Shown: positions 17,025 through 27,000 of the stretch, in pieces
Numbering within the stretch: position 1 is the stretch's first letter
Layout of the letters: each line of letters begins with the position of its first letter
Assembly: GCA_041287365.1 (NCBI GenBank)
Contig: JBEULL010000017.1
Location: 124,001-188,000 of the forward strand
Length of the DNA stretch: 64,000 bases
From: JAQVIJ01 sp041287365
GTDB lineage: Bacteria > Desulfobacterota > Dissulfuribacteria > Dissulfuribacterales > DYLC01
Direction: 5' to 3'
Program-made: the position numbers and the translations under genes
The notes under the pieces: generated by a model
The model's database searches: none
What the model was told of the DNA's origin: nothing
Seen by the model: only the letters and a program-made list of their open reading frames with translations

Positions 17025-17165
17025 GGGAAGTCCCAAAAATTATTCTTTTGCCTGATAGCTGCGTTGCTTGTCAGCGAAAAATGCTCACATACGAAGAGTA
17101 TGCTGTGCTTTTTCGCCTTCTCGCGCCTTGCTATTCAACAAAACTCCTAATTTTTGGGACTTCCC
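17025..17165. mobile_element. MITE-like element, copy 1 (141 bp)
   Basis: Begins GGGAAGTCCCAAAAATTA and ends with its exact 18-base reverse complement. It is flanked by direct TAAA repeats (17021-17024 and 17166-17169), as expected of a 4-bp target duplication. The interior is an imperfect palindrome (GCGAAAAA / TTTTTCGC; CATAC / GTATG around the centre), so the whole element can fold into one long hairpin. There is no coding capacity. It differs at four positions from the copy at 39748-39888. It sits 9 bases past the stop of the 17175-17378 gene. Confidence 0.85.
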
Positions 17166-17174
17166 TAAATTAAA

Positions 17175-17378
17175 TTAATTTTCTGGCTGTTTTTCGCAAA
17201 TAAATTTTTTGTTCAGGAATTCGCACTCCTTGGGTGTGAGATCGAAACGGGTTTCCGCCTCATATATGAGGGATGTGCGAGTCTTTTCAGGATATTCTTG
17301 GGCCATTTCAGATATCCAGCGGACAGCGTTTCTGAGTTTTTCTCCGTGGGGCAGCAGTTCTTCCGTTGACATGTTCAC
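17175..17378 (-). CDS. Small conserved acidic protein downstream of hybrid kinase
   Basis: 67 residues, no signal peptide or membrane segment. GTG at 17378 overlaps the kinase stop (GTGA), so it is translationally coupled to it; an ATG two codons later is an alternative. The core is LRNAVRWISEMAQEYPEKT followed by LIYEAETRFDLTPKECEFL, amphipathic helices with a final ..LTPKE..FL.. pattern. Small proteins of this type are common in Desulfobacterota, but I cannot give a function. The tight coupling suggests a role beside the kinase. The gene is followed at once by MITE copy 1. Confidence 0.7.
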   Translation of the reverse strand: MNMSTEELLPHGEKLRNAVRWISEMAQEYPEKTRTSLIYEAETRFDLTPKECEFLNKKFICEKQPEN

Positions 17379-19780
17379 TCCTTCGGCGCCGTGTCGGCAA
17401 TTTGTTCCAGCATGGCGGCCATCTCCTGTATGCGGTAGGGTTTGGGCAGGGCCGCTGCAAATCCATATTCTTTATAATTGGCCATTATCGGGTCCCTGGA
17501 ATAGCCGCTTGAAACAACGGCTATGATATTTGGATTCAATTCCATAAGTTTTGGCATAGTCTCTTTGGCGCCCATTCCTCCCTTTACCGTTATGTCCATA
17601 ATGACTATATCCACCGGTTTTTCTGATTTCAATGCGTTTTTATAGAGGGTGATGGCGTCTTCGCCGTTTGAGGCCGTCAGTACCTCATATCCCAGTTCTC
17701 GAAGCAGCATGGAGCCTAGTTCAAGTATCATGGGGTCGTCGTCCATGAGAAGCAGTCTGCGATGCCCCGATTCTTTTGTTACTAATTCCATGGGGGATGT
17801 ATGCTCCGGCTGTTCGGCCTCGAATGCCGGTAGATATATAGCAAATGCTGTGCCTTTGCCTTCCTCGGACTCCACCACCGTGCAGCCGCCGTGTTTTGTA
17901 ACGATGGAGTGAGAGATGGCTAAGCCAAGGCCGTTTCCGTGTTCTTTTGTGGTGAAATACGGTTCGAAGATGCGGTCCAGCAGGTGTTTAGGAATGCCCG
18001 GGCCGTTGTCGGCTATGGTGAGCTTGAGGTATTTACCTGCCGGTAGGGCGAGGGGACAGAGTCGGCTCCATTCCTCTGTGGTGTTTACCATGCCATTTGC
18101 CTGTACTGGTAGGGTTTGATTTTTTTCGAAGTTTTCACAGGTGATCCAGATGTGTCCCTTGTCATGCATGGCCTGTCTGGCATTGAGCACGATGTTTTGC
18201 ACCACCTGGCTTATCTGGTTCTTGTCCACATCCGCCAGCCAGAGCTCGTCCTGAAAATGGAATTCACACTTGGTGGAGGAGCCTGCGAGCATGAATTCAG
18301 TGGATTCTGTGACGATGTCTTTTATAGAAGCGGCCTTTTTTATGGGCTCTCCACCCTTGGCAAAGGTCAGGAGCTGATGAGTGAGACCAATGGCCCTTGT
18401 AACCGCCTTTTCCACTTTTTCGAGAAACTCTTTTGCCTTTTGGGCATCTTTTTCGATGAGTTGTGCAGCCATATCGGTGGCAGTCATGATGGTTGTGAGT
18501 ATGTTGTTGAAATCATGGGCGATACCCCCTGCCAGCAGCCCTAGAGATTCCAGTTTCTGTGCCTTGTTCATTTCGGCCAGTAGTTTGGTGTAGGTGGTGA
18601 TATCCCGAATGACCATCACTGTGCCGATGGGTCGGCTTTGGTTGTCTTTGATGAGATTGGAGGTGCAGCTCACCTGCAGGGTCTTGCCTGATTTCGTTTT
18701 CAGTTCATATTGGCCTATGAATTCAAGGGAGGCAGCTACCGTATTTTTTATGCCGTCCTGCTGTCTTGAATGAGATAGCATGGAGAGTATCAAGGATATG
18801 GGTTTCCCCATCACCTCATCATGTTTGATACCCAACATCTTTTCCGCTGCCTTATTAAAAGCGGAGATTTTGCCTGAAAGATCATGGGCTATGACCGCAT
18901 CGGCAATGGAACGCAGGGTTATGTTCAGCCTTTCAGCCTCCTGTTCTGCCTGTCGGATTGCCGCATCCCTTTCCCGCTCTCGTTGAGTAATCAATTCAAG
19001 TTGTACTTGAATCTGTTGCAGGCGTTGCACCATGGCTATGACCATTATACTTAAGGCATTTTTTAACTGTTTGAATTCCCAATGGAAATTCCCTGAAATT
19101 TGGGTGTCATATCGGCCGGCCGCTATATCGTCGGCATATCGTATGAGTTTCGTTAGAGGAGTGATGAAGAAGTATCTTGAGATAGTTACTGCCAGAAAGG
19201 CTATCAGCAGGCTTACCGCCATCATTGCCAGTTGTAGCTTCTGTAAGGCGATACTCTGAGCGAATAGTTCATCTTCGTCCATGGCGATGCCGATGTAGTA
19301 TTGCCATGGTTCATAGAACACCACTACCCCCCAGCGTTTTTTGTCCTTTTGTTGATATTGAATTACTTGGGCTTTGTGTGGATTTGTCGAAGATTTTCTT
19401 ATATCTTCCCAAGGTGTTGTTGTAATTTCTCTGCCGATCAGTATCTTTCCATAATTGTCTATGACAAACATGGAACCTGTGTTTTTATAAGAATATTCGC
19501 TGAATCGCTTGAATGCATCTATTCGTATCGCCTCTTTATGCTCTTCACTGTCTTCCAATCCCACTATTTTCAGTCTCTCAAAGTGGTTGTTTATATCGGT
19601 AATCATTCGATTTAACTCGGTTAGAAATAATTCTTTTGTAAGACTTTGAGCCAGTTCATGTATGGTGCGTTCAGCAGCAAAATATAGTGGCAGTGTTATG
19701 ATCAGGGTTAATAGGATCGGGCTTAAAAAGCCTATGGTTTTAATGGACTTGAGGCGGTTAGCCAGGTTATTTAATGACAT
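17375..19780 (-). CDS. Membrane-bound hybrid sensor histidine kinase (sensor-HAMP-PAS-HisKA-HATPase-REC)
   Basis: 801 residues from ATG 19780 (a TTG two codons earlier is possible). Order: TM1 (about 15-37), a periplasmic single-Cache-like sensor (about 38-180), TM2 (about 184-206), HAMP (about 208-260), a short coiled coil, PAS (about 275-390), HisKA with phospho-His H422 in GGIAHDFNN, HATPase (NIVLNARQAM, ADNGPGIP, GNGLGLAISHSI), then a C-terminal receiver with D729 in IVIMDITVKGG and Lys in LPKPYR. The receiver is the only output seen, so signal must pass to an unlinked regulator. It overlaps by 14 bases the upstream substrate-binding protein gene and couples to the 67-residue gene downstream, forming a sensing operon. 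Confidence 0.92.
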   Translation of the reverse strand: MSLNNLANRLKSIKTIGFLSPILLTLIITLPLYFAAERTIHELAQSLTKELFLTELNRMITDINNHFERLKIVGLEDSEEHKEAIRIDAFKRFSEYSYKNTGSMFVIDNYGKILIGREITTTPWEDIRKSSTNPHKAQVIQYQQKDKKRWGVVVFYEPWQYYIGIAMDEDELFAQSIALQKLQLAMMAVSLLIAFLAVTISRYFFITPLTKLIRYADDIAAGRYDTQISGNFHWEFKQLKNALSIMVIAMVQRLQQIQVQLELITQRERERDAAIRQAEQEAERLNITLRSIADAVIAHDLSGKISAFNKAAEKMLGIKHDEVMGKPISLILSMLSHSRQQDGIKNTVAASLEFIGQYELKTKSGKTLQVSCTSNLIKDNQSRPIGTVMVIRDITTYTKLLAEMNKAQKLESLGLLAGGIAHDFNNILTTIMTATDMAAQLIEKDAQKAKEFLEKVEKAVTRAIGLTHQLLTFAKGGEPIKKAASIKDIVTESTEFMLAGSSTKCEFHFQDELWLADVDKNQISQVVQNIVLNARQAMHDKGHIWITCENFEKNQTLPVQANGMVNTTEEWSRLCPLALPAGKYLKLTIADNGPGIPKHLLDRIFEPYFTTKEHGNGLGLAISHSIVTKHGGCTVVESEEGKGTAFAIYLPAFEAEQPEHTSPMELVTKESGHRRLLLMDDDPMILELGSMLLRELGYEVLTASNGEDAITLYKNALKSEKPVDIVIMDITVKGGMGAKETMPKLMELNPNIIAVVSSGYSRDPIMANYKEYGFAAALPKPYRIQEMAAMLEQIADTAPKE

Positions 19781-20828
19781 AGTCAACTGTTTCCAGTATC
19801 TTCAATGGAATTTGAATGCCAAAGCGTTTGGCGGCTTTCATGTTCACAAAGACCTTTTGTTTGGCGGGCCGTGGAATGATTTGTTTTATGTCGGCGCCCT
19901 GAAGGATGGCAGAGGCCATTTCTCCTGCTTGGCTTCCGCATATAGAGAAAGGATTGAAAAGGCCTGCAAGAATGGTGTCATCATCTTTCAAAAAGATTTT
20001 TACGGATTCCTCGTCCATATCCAGTGTAAATGGACTCACGATGGGTATGTTGGCTGACTTGAGTTTTTTTAGATGCTGGAAGCCTCCTACTATAAAACAC
20101 ATGGCTTGAATTTGTTGGGTCTTTAATGTTGTTAAAATGTTATCTATGCCTTTTGACAGGTCGAGATAGTGTATTGTGAAACCGCAACAATTCTTCGGTA
20201 TTCGTTCAAAGGAGCTTTTATAGACTGCATCAGCCGGAATGCGTGAGTCGTAAACATATGCGAAGTGCTTTATGCCATGCATGAGATTTGCTGTCAGTCT
20301 GGTTACCTTTTCGGCAGGATATTTGAGATATATGCCCGTAATGTTGGTGTTAGGTGGATCCGTAAGAGATGGTACGAGTTTCAATGCCACTGAGTCCAGT
20401 ACAGGAAGAAACAGTTGCGGTATATTTGTATTTTTGAGTAGTTCTCTGGCATAGAGGGATACCCAGCCGCAGGTCACGAACATGCTTGCGGTCTTTTTAT
20501 AACGCTCTACGGCTTCTTGTACCTCTGGAATGGATGACTCGTCGGCGGTGCGAGTAAGTATGTCTATATATTCTATATTGACGCCTTCCATAAAGCCATT
20601 TTGTGCCATTGCAGCCTTGAATTCAGCCACTGCATCTCGAAAGTGATTGAATTCTATGGGATAGCGAATGATCACCACCTGGTTTACAACATGGGCCATG
20701 GCATTTTGGGCAAGACCAAATACTAAGCTGATGAGCAGAAGTCGAATATATAATAAAAAGAGGCCATGTCCATGAATACGGATGCCAGATTTTTTGATAG
20801 CCGTTTGTGTATGTTTTGAGTCATTCAC
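19767..20828 (-). CDS. ABC-type substrate-binding protein (TrpX/DUF534-like), probable periplasmic sensor
   Basis: The ABC substrate-binding family of PF04392 type: VVIIRYPIEFNHFRDAVAEF, TADESSIPEVQEAVE, MFVTCGWVSLYARELL, TGIYLKYPAEKVTRL, FAYVYDSRIPADAVY and QAGEMASAIL follow its two-lobe pattern. GTG at 20828 with GGAGA upstream places a signal peptide (hydrophobic to NAMA-H) at the N-terminus; the alternative start at 20909 would add 27 residues before it. About 353 residues. There is no permease or ATPase gene nearby. Instead its 3' end overlaps the hybrid kinase gene, as seen when such binding proteins feed a sensor kinase. The ligand is unknown. Confidence 0.82.
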   Translation of the reverse strand: MNDSKHTQTAIKKSGIRIHGHGLFLLYIRLLLISLVFGLAQNAMAHVVNQVVIIRYPIEFNHFRDAVAEFKAAMAQNGFMEGVNIEYIDILTRTADESSIPEVQEAVERYKKTASMFVTCGWVSLYARELLKNTNIPQLFLPVLDSVALKLVPSLTDPPNTNITGIYLKYPAEKVTRLTANLMHGIKHFAYVYDSRIPADAVYKSSFERIPKNCCGFTIHYLDLSKGIDNILTTLKTQQIQAMCFIVGGFQHLKKLKSANIPIVSPFTLDMDEESVKIFLKDDDTILAGLFNPFSICGSQAGEMASAILQGADIKQIIPRPAKQKVFVNMKAAKRFGIQIPLKILETVDYVIK

Positions 20829-20922
20829 GGGCAGTCTCCATGCACAGTGATGGTGAACGTTTTTAGTAATATAAAGATCTGTCTGAGTGCCTTCCTCAAA
20901 ATAGGTCATCGGGTATCAGTTG

Positions 20923-21843
20923 TTACAGATTAAATATATATCGAATAGCTGGTACCAAGAGACAGACCACCAGTATCCATTTGATGATGCGGGCTGGTAT
21001 GAACCTTTGGCATCTGGCACCACAGTACATGCCTGCCATGCCGCCAATGCCGAATAGGATGCCAAGTAACCAGTCTGGCGCCACCACTAAATTGGGATAG
21101 ATGAGGGCCAGACCCTGGTAAAAGATCACTCCGGCCACAGAGGTGACGAAGGTCCCCATAAGGGTGGCCCCTGCGATGCTGTGTACCGGCAGGCCAAAGA
21201 AGGTCACGAAGAAGGGAGAGAGCATGGCGCCTCCGCCTATGCCGTAGATGCCGCCAATGATGCCCACTATGGCGCTCAGTGTCATGATGGCCAGGCCGTT
21301 TACCGTGTGGGTATTGCCGCAGAACTCATAGCTGATGGTGCGCCAGGAGGCCTTCAGAATACGCACCTGAAACGTGGTTCCTGTCTTGCAAGCCGCCTCT
21401 TTGTTTGCCTGTGCAGGTGTTGTTGTAGCCGGTACGGGAGTCTTCTTTTGAGTTAGCAGGTCTTTTATCATGCGGCTTGCTATATAGAGCAGCACAAAGC
21501 CTGCAAATACCTTGAAGTGTTTTGGGTCGGGTAGATACTTTATGCGGACAATGGCACCTATCAGAACGCCTGGCAGCGTTCCCACCACCACTACTCTGAC
21601 CAGAGGCCAGACCATACGGCCTTCCTTTACATATCTATATACGCCGCTGGGAATGGCGATGATGTTGAACAGTTGATTGGTGGCGCTTACAGACGGTGTA
21701 TTATATTTTAGAAAGCTCATTTGAAACGGTAAAATGAGAAATGCACCAGAAAGCCCTCCCATGGAGGTGAAAAATGCGATGGCAAAGGCCACCACAGGTG
21801 GAATCAGGGGATTAACTTCGATATTTGCCGTTGGGAAATACAT
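20923..21843 (-). CDS. TauE/SafE (TSUP) family exporter, second paralogue
   Basis: 306 residues with eight or so membrane spans. The TSUP motifs are GGLSGAFLILPFQ near the N-terminus and GGIYGIGGGAMLSPF in the second half; a hydrophilic loop (about 130-165, QKKTPVPATTTPAQ) divides the halves. It diverges from the exporter at 15934-16908 and lacks the small membrane partner. The start ATG is 2 bases from the alr stop, so it continues the alr transcript. Sulfite-type anion export is inferred from family membership only. Confidence 0.85.
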   Translation of the reverse strand: MYFPTANIEVNPLIPPVVAFAIAFFTSMGGLSGAFLILPFQMSFLKYNTPSVSATNQLFNIIAIPSGVYRYVKEGRMVWPLVRVVVVGTLPGVLIGAIVRIKYLPDPKHFKVFAGFVLLYIASRMIKDLLTQKKTPVPATTTPAQANKEAACKTGTTFQVRILKASWRTISYEFCGNTHTVNGLAIMTLSAIVGIIGGIYGIGGGAMLSPFFVTFFGLPVHSIAGATLMGTFVTSVAGVIFYQGLALIYPNLVVAPDWLLGILFGIGGMAGMYCGARCQRFIPARIIKWILVVCLLVPAIRYIFNL

Positions 21844-21845
21844 GG

Positions 21846-23111
21846 TTACCTTCCTGTTTCATTTAGGAATTTCCTAAAATTTTTGGCTCCGATGGCGCAC
21901 ATGAGTTCATAATCGATGGTATCGGCACATTGTGCCAATTCTTTCCATGAAATTCGGTCAGTTCCCTGTTGCCCTAAAAGCACCACCTGTTCTCCCATTA
22001 CATCTCCTGGAATATGGGTTACATCGATTATCATGGACTTCATGCAGATGCGGCCTATGACTGGCGCCCTTATGCCTTTTATGAGCACTTGAGCCATGTT
22101 GGAAAGACTGCGAAAATAGCCGTTGTCATAGCCCACCGGTAGTATCGCTATGCGCATGTCTTGCTTGGCCCTATATGTTGCACCATAACTCACAACCGAG
22201 TTTTTGCGAATATCTTTTGTTGCAATTACATGGGTTTTGAGTGACATGGCCTGCCACAACCCCCCTTGAGCCAGCCCGGTTGACTCTGAGTCCTCTTCAG
22301 CTTCAGAAGAATTGACGGGTGATTCACCTGTTCTTTGGAGATAATGGGGATACAGGGGTATATTGCCATTATTTCCATGAATAGCGATGGGGGATTGGTT
22401 TGTTTCATGGAGGTGGCCGCCATAGATGGCAAGGCCAGGCCTGACCAGGTCATAGTGGGTCTGTGGAAGGTGCAGCATGGCCGCTGAGTTGGCTAAGTGG
22501 AAAAGCAGGTTACCAAAGTTTAGCTTGGTGATGTTTTGGTGGATTTCCTCGAACAAGCTGATTTGGATGGTGTTCATGGGGTTTTCTGGCTCATTCGCGC
22601 AGCACATGTGTGAAAATATGCCGGTGATGGATACATGTGGCCATTTGCGGGTCTTGCGAAGGACATCTAACAGCTCATCTGGCATAAAGCCCATTCTGGA
22701 CATGCCGGTATCCACCTTGAGGTGGGCGGAGCAGGTGGTTTTTTGGGCTTTGCAGGCGTCTTCCAGGGCATTTAGTGAAACTATGTCACAGATAGCTGGA
22801 GTCAGCCCATATTCACACACTGCCTTTGCAGCCTCTTTTAAAATGCCGGAGATGAGCACAATGGGGCAGTTAATGTCTTGATTGCGCAATGTAATCGCCT
22901 CAGTTACATCAAAGACCGCCAGACCCCACACATGGGGCAGAATGGTCTGCGCCACTGGAATCATGCCGTGACCATAGGCATCGGACTTGACCACGGCCAA
23001 AATGCCAGGTGGTGCAGAGTGCTGCGAGGCCAGCCACCGCTTGATGACAGTGATGTTGTGTAAAATGGCGGCGAGGTCTATTTCTACATAAGTGAGGTCG
23101 TTATATGTCAC
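21846..23111 (-). CDS. alr: Alanine racemase
   Basis: PLP enzyme converting L- to D-alanine for peptidoglycan. GTG at 23111 with GGAGAT just upstream is preferred; an upstream TTG (23126) has no ribosome site. 421 residues. The PLP lysine is in VVKSDAYGHG (K42), the catalytic tyrosine in VVSYGATYRAK, and the second-domain stretch ILPVGYDNGYFR is typical. Anomaly: between AIYGGHLHE and MSLKTHVIAT there are about 50 residues instead of the usual 10 or fewer. The insert contains NSSEAEEDSESTG, so the enzyme is some 45 residues longer than most. The reading frame is intact. It lies between the CDF and TSUP genes with gaps of a few to about 20 bases. Confidence 0.93.
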   Translation of the reverse strand: MTYNDLTYVEIDLAAILHNITVIKRWLASQHSAPPGILAVVKSDAYGHGMIPVAQTILPHVWGLAVFDVTEAITLRNQDINCPIVLISGILKEAAKAVCEYGLTPAICDIVSLNALEDACKAQKTTCSAHLKVDTGMSRMGFMPDELLDVLRKTRKWPHVSITGIFSHMCCANEPENPMNTIQISLFEEIHQNITKLNFGNLLFHLANSAAMLHLPQTHYDLVRPGLAIYGGHLHETNQSPIAIHGNNGNIPLYPHYLQRTGESPVNSSEAEEDSESTGLAQGGLWQAMSLKTHVIATKDIRKNSVVSYGATYRAKQDMRIAILPVGYDNGYFRSLSNMAQVLIKGIRAPVIGRICMKSMIIDVTHIPGDVMGEQVVLLGQQGTDRISWKELAQCADTIDYELMCAIGAKNFRKFLNETGR

Positions 23112-23132
23112 GTTATCTCCATACAATCGAGT

Positions 23133-24068
23133 TTACGATGGTTTTATGTCCACGCTCTTCAGATAGGGCAGTCGCTTTTGCAGTTGTTTTTCCATGCCAT
23201 CTATGCGGCTTCCCACTATGCGAGTGATGCGATTGGCAAATGAGGCACAGAACTGCAGAAAATCACCAAATGTGTGAATCTCTTCATACTCCTCTCGCAG
23301 TGTATCCTCCATGTCCTTGATGAGGAGATAGCCGTTTATCTCCACTTCCGCTCGAATGCGGTGGCTTTCTGGAGTGAGCACGATCATGCGAATGTCCTTG
23401 ATGTCCTCTACCAGCGGCATCTCCTGCAGGACCTCTTTTACCTCTTCCTTGAGGTCTTCTGGTGAGGTCTTTTCCAATAGATATTCCAGATTCTTTTTAA
23501 TGAGTACCAGGGCGATTATACCAAGGAGACACCCCACGAGTATGGAGCCTATGGCGTCCCACTCATAGTTACCGGTGATCTTGGCCGCCCAAATGGATAG
23601 AGCGGCTATTACAACACCCAAAATCGCTGCCCCGTCTTCCATGAGTACAGCCAGTGTGGTGGTGTCGCCTGTTTTCATGTCAAAAAAGGCTATGTAGAAC
23701 GAGATGCCCTCTGCCAAAAGAGAGACTCCCAGCACTATCCATGTCCAATGTGTGAATTCTGGCATATTATGTCCATAAAGACCTCGAATGCCGTGATAGA
23801 TAGTGACACCCGCGCCAAGAAAGAAGATGCCACATGCTGAGATGAGTCCCCAGACAAAGCGTTCCTTGCCTCGTCCGAACGGGAATTCCTCTGAAGGCCC
23901 TATCAGACTGCGGCGGATTCCAAGCCAGAGCAGGGCCTGATTCAATGTGTCCGCTAGGGAGTGTATGGCCTCCGCAAGCATGGAGGCGCTGCCTCCTGTG
24001 ACAGCGATGCCGAGTTTCAAGGCAAAGACCGTGATGTTTGCGGTGATAGCCGCCTTGACCGCCCTCAT
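23133..24068 (-). CDS. Cation diffusion facilitator transporter (ZnT9/SLC30A9-like branch)
   Basis: 311 residues with six membrane spans and a C-terminal cytosolic domain. Metal-site residues in span 2 are in EAIHSLADTLNQ (H and D four apart). In span 5 the sequence is VLMEDGAAILGVVIA; this Glu-Asp form, not His-Asp, marks the SLC30A9-like branch. A Lys/Leu-rich segment and a ferredoxin-like tail (about 220-305) follow. Likely exports a divalent metal such as zinc by H+ antiport (family knowledge; metal not shown). ATG overlaps the stop of the M1-ChaN gene by 4 bases (ATGA). Confidence 0.88.
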   Translation of the reverse strand: MRAVKAAITANITVFALKLGIAVTGGSASMLAEAIHSLADTLNQALLWLGIRRSLIGPSEEFPFGRGKERFVWGLISACGIFFLGAGVTIYHGIRGLYGHNMPEFTHWTWIVLGVSLLAEGISFYIAFFDMKTGDTTTLAVLMEDGAAILGVVIAALSIWAAKITGNYEWDAIGSILVGCLLGIIALVLIKKNLEYLLEKTSPEDLKEEVKEVLQEMPLVEDIKDIRMIVLTPESHRIRAEVEINGYLLIKDMEDTLREEYEEIHTFGDFLQFCASFANRITRIVGSRIDGMEKQLQKRLPYLKSVDIKPS

Positions 24069-27000
24069 TTCGATTTGCCAGCAATTGAGGAGGGTTTGGC
24101 CACTGGCTGCCCTGTCTTGGGCTGAACCGTCTGTTGCAGATGAGCCGGGTGCGGCATTCCAGCAGAGGCCATGCCGAACTGTCCTGTCATGGAGATCAGG
24201 GTGACGGTCTTTCGTTGTGTCTTTTTGTTTTTGTCCAGGAGTTCCAGTTCAATGGAATCGTTTTCCTGCTTGAAGAGCAAGGCCAGTTTGAGGTCGGATA
24301 TCTTCTTGACCGGAGCCCCGTCCACTGTGCGAATGATGTCGCCTGCCTCTATACCGGCGGTCTTTGCCACGCCATGAGGGGAGATTTCTTTGATCGCAAG
24401 TCCGTTTTCCTGCTCTTCCAATACCACCCCAAGCTTTGCAGAAAAAGGAGGTGGAATGGACGGGCATGAGAGCAGTAGGTCTGCCGATTCAGGATCCAGT
24501 TCGTCGTGCAGGCAGATTATCACCAAGTCGTTTCGTCCGATGCGGCGTTTGAGACGGTTTGGTATTCCATGTCGGTGGGCAATGTGCCCTGTTCCTGCCA
24601 GAATTACCATTGTATGCTGGGGGTTGTTTTCGAGATATTGGGCTGCGGACATGGCCATGGTTTCGTCCCATAGTATTTGGGCCTGATAGAAGTTGTCGAA
24701 GTTTTGCACAGGCCCTTCGGCATGGGCTGTGAATATGCGCTTCAATAAATTTTTATAGGTCTCGTCGTTCCAGTCGATGTTTGCGGGAATCCGCTTCAAG
24801 TCTTCGTTGGAAAGGCTGTTCATGCCATCTCTGGCCACCTTTTGAGATATCTCCGTTTCCAGATTCAGGGCGATTATAGGGATGTTGTGTTCCTTGCAAA
24901 AACGGATGATGTCCCGGTAGAGGTGATAATCATAGCCCCATCGCTTGAGGTATTCAGTCTTTTCCACAAAGGTCCGTTCATCTATCTCTCCTTTCATGTA
25001 CCCATCGAGCACGCCCTGAAACGGCCGCTGAAACATCTCCATGCCCACTGCCAGCCTGTGTCCCCTTTTTTGTAGCCCTTCGATCACCCGCAACTGTGCC
25101 ATGTGATCCTCGAATTTGTCATGTTTTTCGCCCACATAGACCACCTGGCCCGGTAGCACGCTGTTCAATGCCTTGGACAGGTTCGTGATGGTCCTGGTCT
25201 CAATGACCCCGATGGTGTTATTGAGCTTTACCCGCATGCCGTTTTCTTTGGGTTCCGTCTCTTTTATGGTCAACTTGCCCTCGTTATTCATGAAAATGGT
25301 GCTGTATTGCCCCATGTGCGAGAGTCTGGGAACAAGCATGCCCAGTAGTTGCGCTGAAGGAGCTTGAAGCAGACACAATGGATATGAGGATGCCAATGGA
25401 TTGTTTCTAACCTCGATGAGGACGCCCTGCGGATTCATATCTCGGCGTTGTGATAGTACAGATTCTCCGAAAAGCCTTGTGAAGTCTGTATTGGGTTCGC
25501 CTAGCCACAGCACGGCACCCTTGTTCCAGTCGGCAGACTGGGCTGCCTGTAGTTCCACAAAGCCATCGGCCTTGAGTATCTCGGCAAATCTGTCGTAGAT
25601 GGGCGATGTTTTTACGAAATATCGATTGGATGCCCCCAATATGCGGGATAAAACCGCTGGGAATTCCTGGCTGGTGAGCTCCCGCATGACATCATATTCA
25701 GGATCCACTGTCACGGCCTCCACATCGCTTCTCGGAAGTAGTATGCGCTCTGTCCCTTTCGCTACAGTGATCTGCCAGCGTATGTCACCATCCCCGGTCT
25801 TGATAACCACAGGAATGGTGAGGGTGTATAGCGGGTCAGTCTTTTGAGTAATTACGAGATATACGTCCTCTCCCTGCTGTTCTAATTCAGCCTCGAGTTT
25901 GGGGATGTCCTTTCGTGCGAGCCATTGATTCCAGAAGTGAGTCAGGTCCTGGGAGACGGTCTGCTCAAATGCCCTGCGGATATCCTCCCAGGAGGCAGGC
26001 TTGAAGCGGTGTTGTTCATAGAATGCCCGAATTGCCCTGTAAAACGCCTCGTCACCCACCTGATTTCGTAACATATGAAAGAGCATCGCCGTTTTTCCGT
26101 AGCCTACTGCACGGTGCTTTTTATCCTGGCCCCATCTGAAGTCCGTTATGGACATGTCGGCAGCCGTTATGTAGCTTTGATAGTTGATTAGCAGTTCCTT
26201 GCGGTATTGAGCCCCCTTGCCGGCCTTTTCTTTGTATAGGTAGTCGGAAAGATAACTGGTAAGCCCTTCGCACCAATTGCCTTTATCAAAATCCACATAC
26301 ACGGAATTTCCAAACCACGAATGAACGAATTCATGGCCCAGGGAGGTATCAGGAATAAAGGGCAGGCGTATCACCTGCTGACCCAAAAGGGTATAGGATG
26401 CGAACCCAAAGCCCGTTGGCGCCCGATTTTCCACCACCGCAAACCGCTTGAAGGGATAATCGCCCAACAGAGGTCGATACAGCTCCAGATAGTAGGCCAT
26501 CTTCTCCAGATATGTGCGTACAAGCCCCCTGTCTTCTGAATAGAAATAACAGAGCAATTCCACATCTTCATGCTGTATTCGGTGTATCTCGTAAGGGCCG
26601 ACCACCAGAGAGACATCCTTTCGTGGATGGTCGAAGTGAAACCGCCATCGCCGCTGGTCGCCGTCCGAGCTCACCTCTACTGTGTCCGCCTCTGAGACCG
26701 AAGTCATGTCCTTTGGTGTGATGACCGTAAGGCTATAGACGGCATAGTCCGAAGGCCTTGGATACCATGCCTCTGTGAGCACAAGGGTATCATTGACCAG
26801 AGTGTTGCCATGTATACCGTGCTCTATAGTGGATATTGCGACATGACCTTGGTTTTTTAAGAGAGTAAGATCTTTGGTGTAGTGAATGATGACCTGTGTT
26901 TTTTTGTCGAATGGGCCAAGGGTCATGGTATTTTTTGAGGGCTGTAGAGGGGCGATCTTATCGTTTAGTTGTACTTTAGAAACAGAGATGCCGTGAGTGT

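Noticed and set aside
16920..17150. 76-residue open frame through MITE copy 1, similar to part of a frame at 39523-39873
   Set aside because: The shared peptide is simply the translation of the repeated element; there is no ribosome site and the flanking parts are unrelated.
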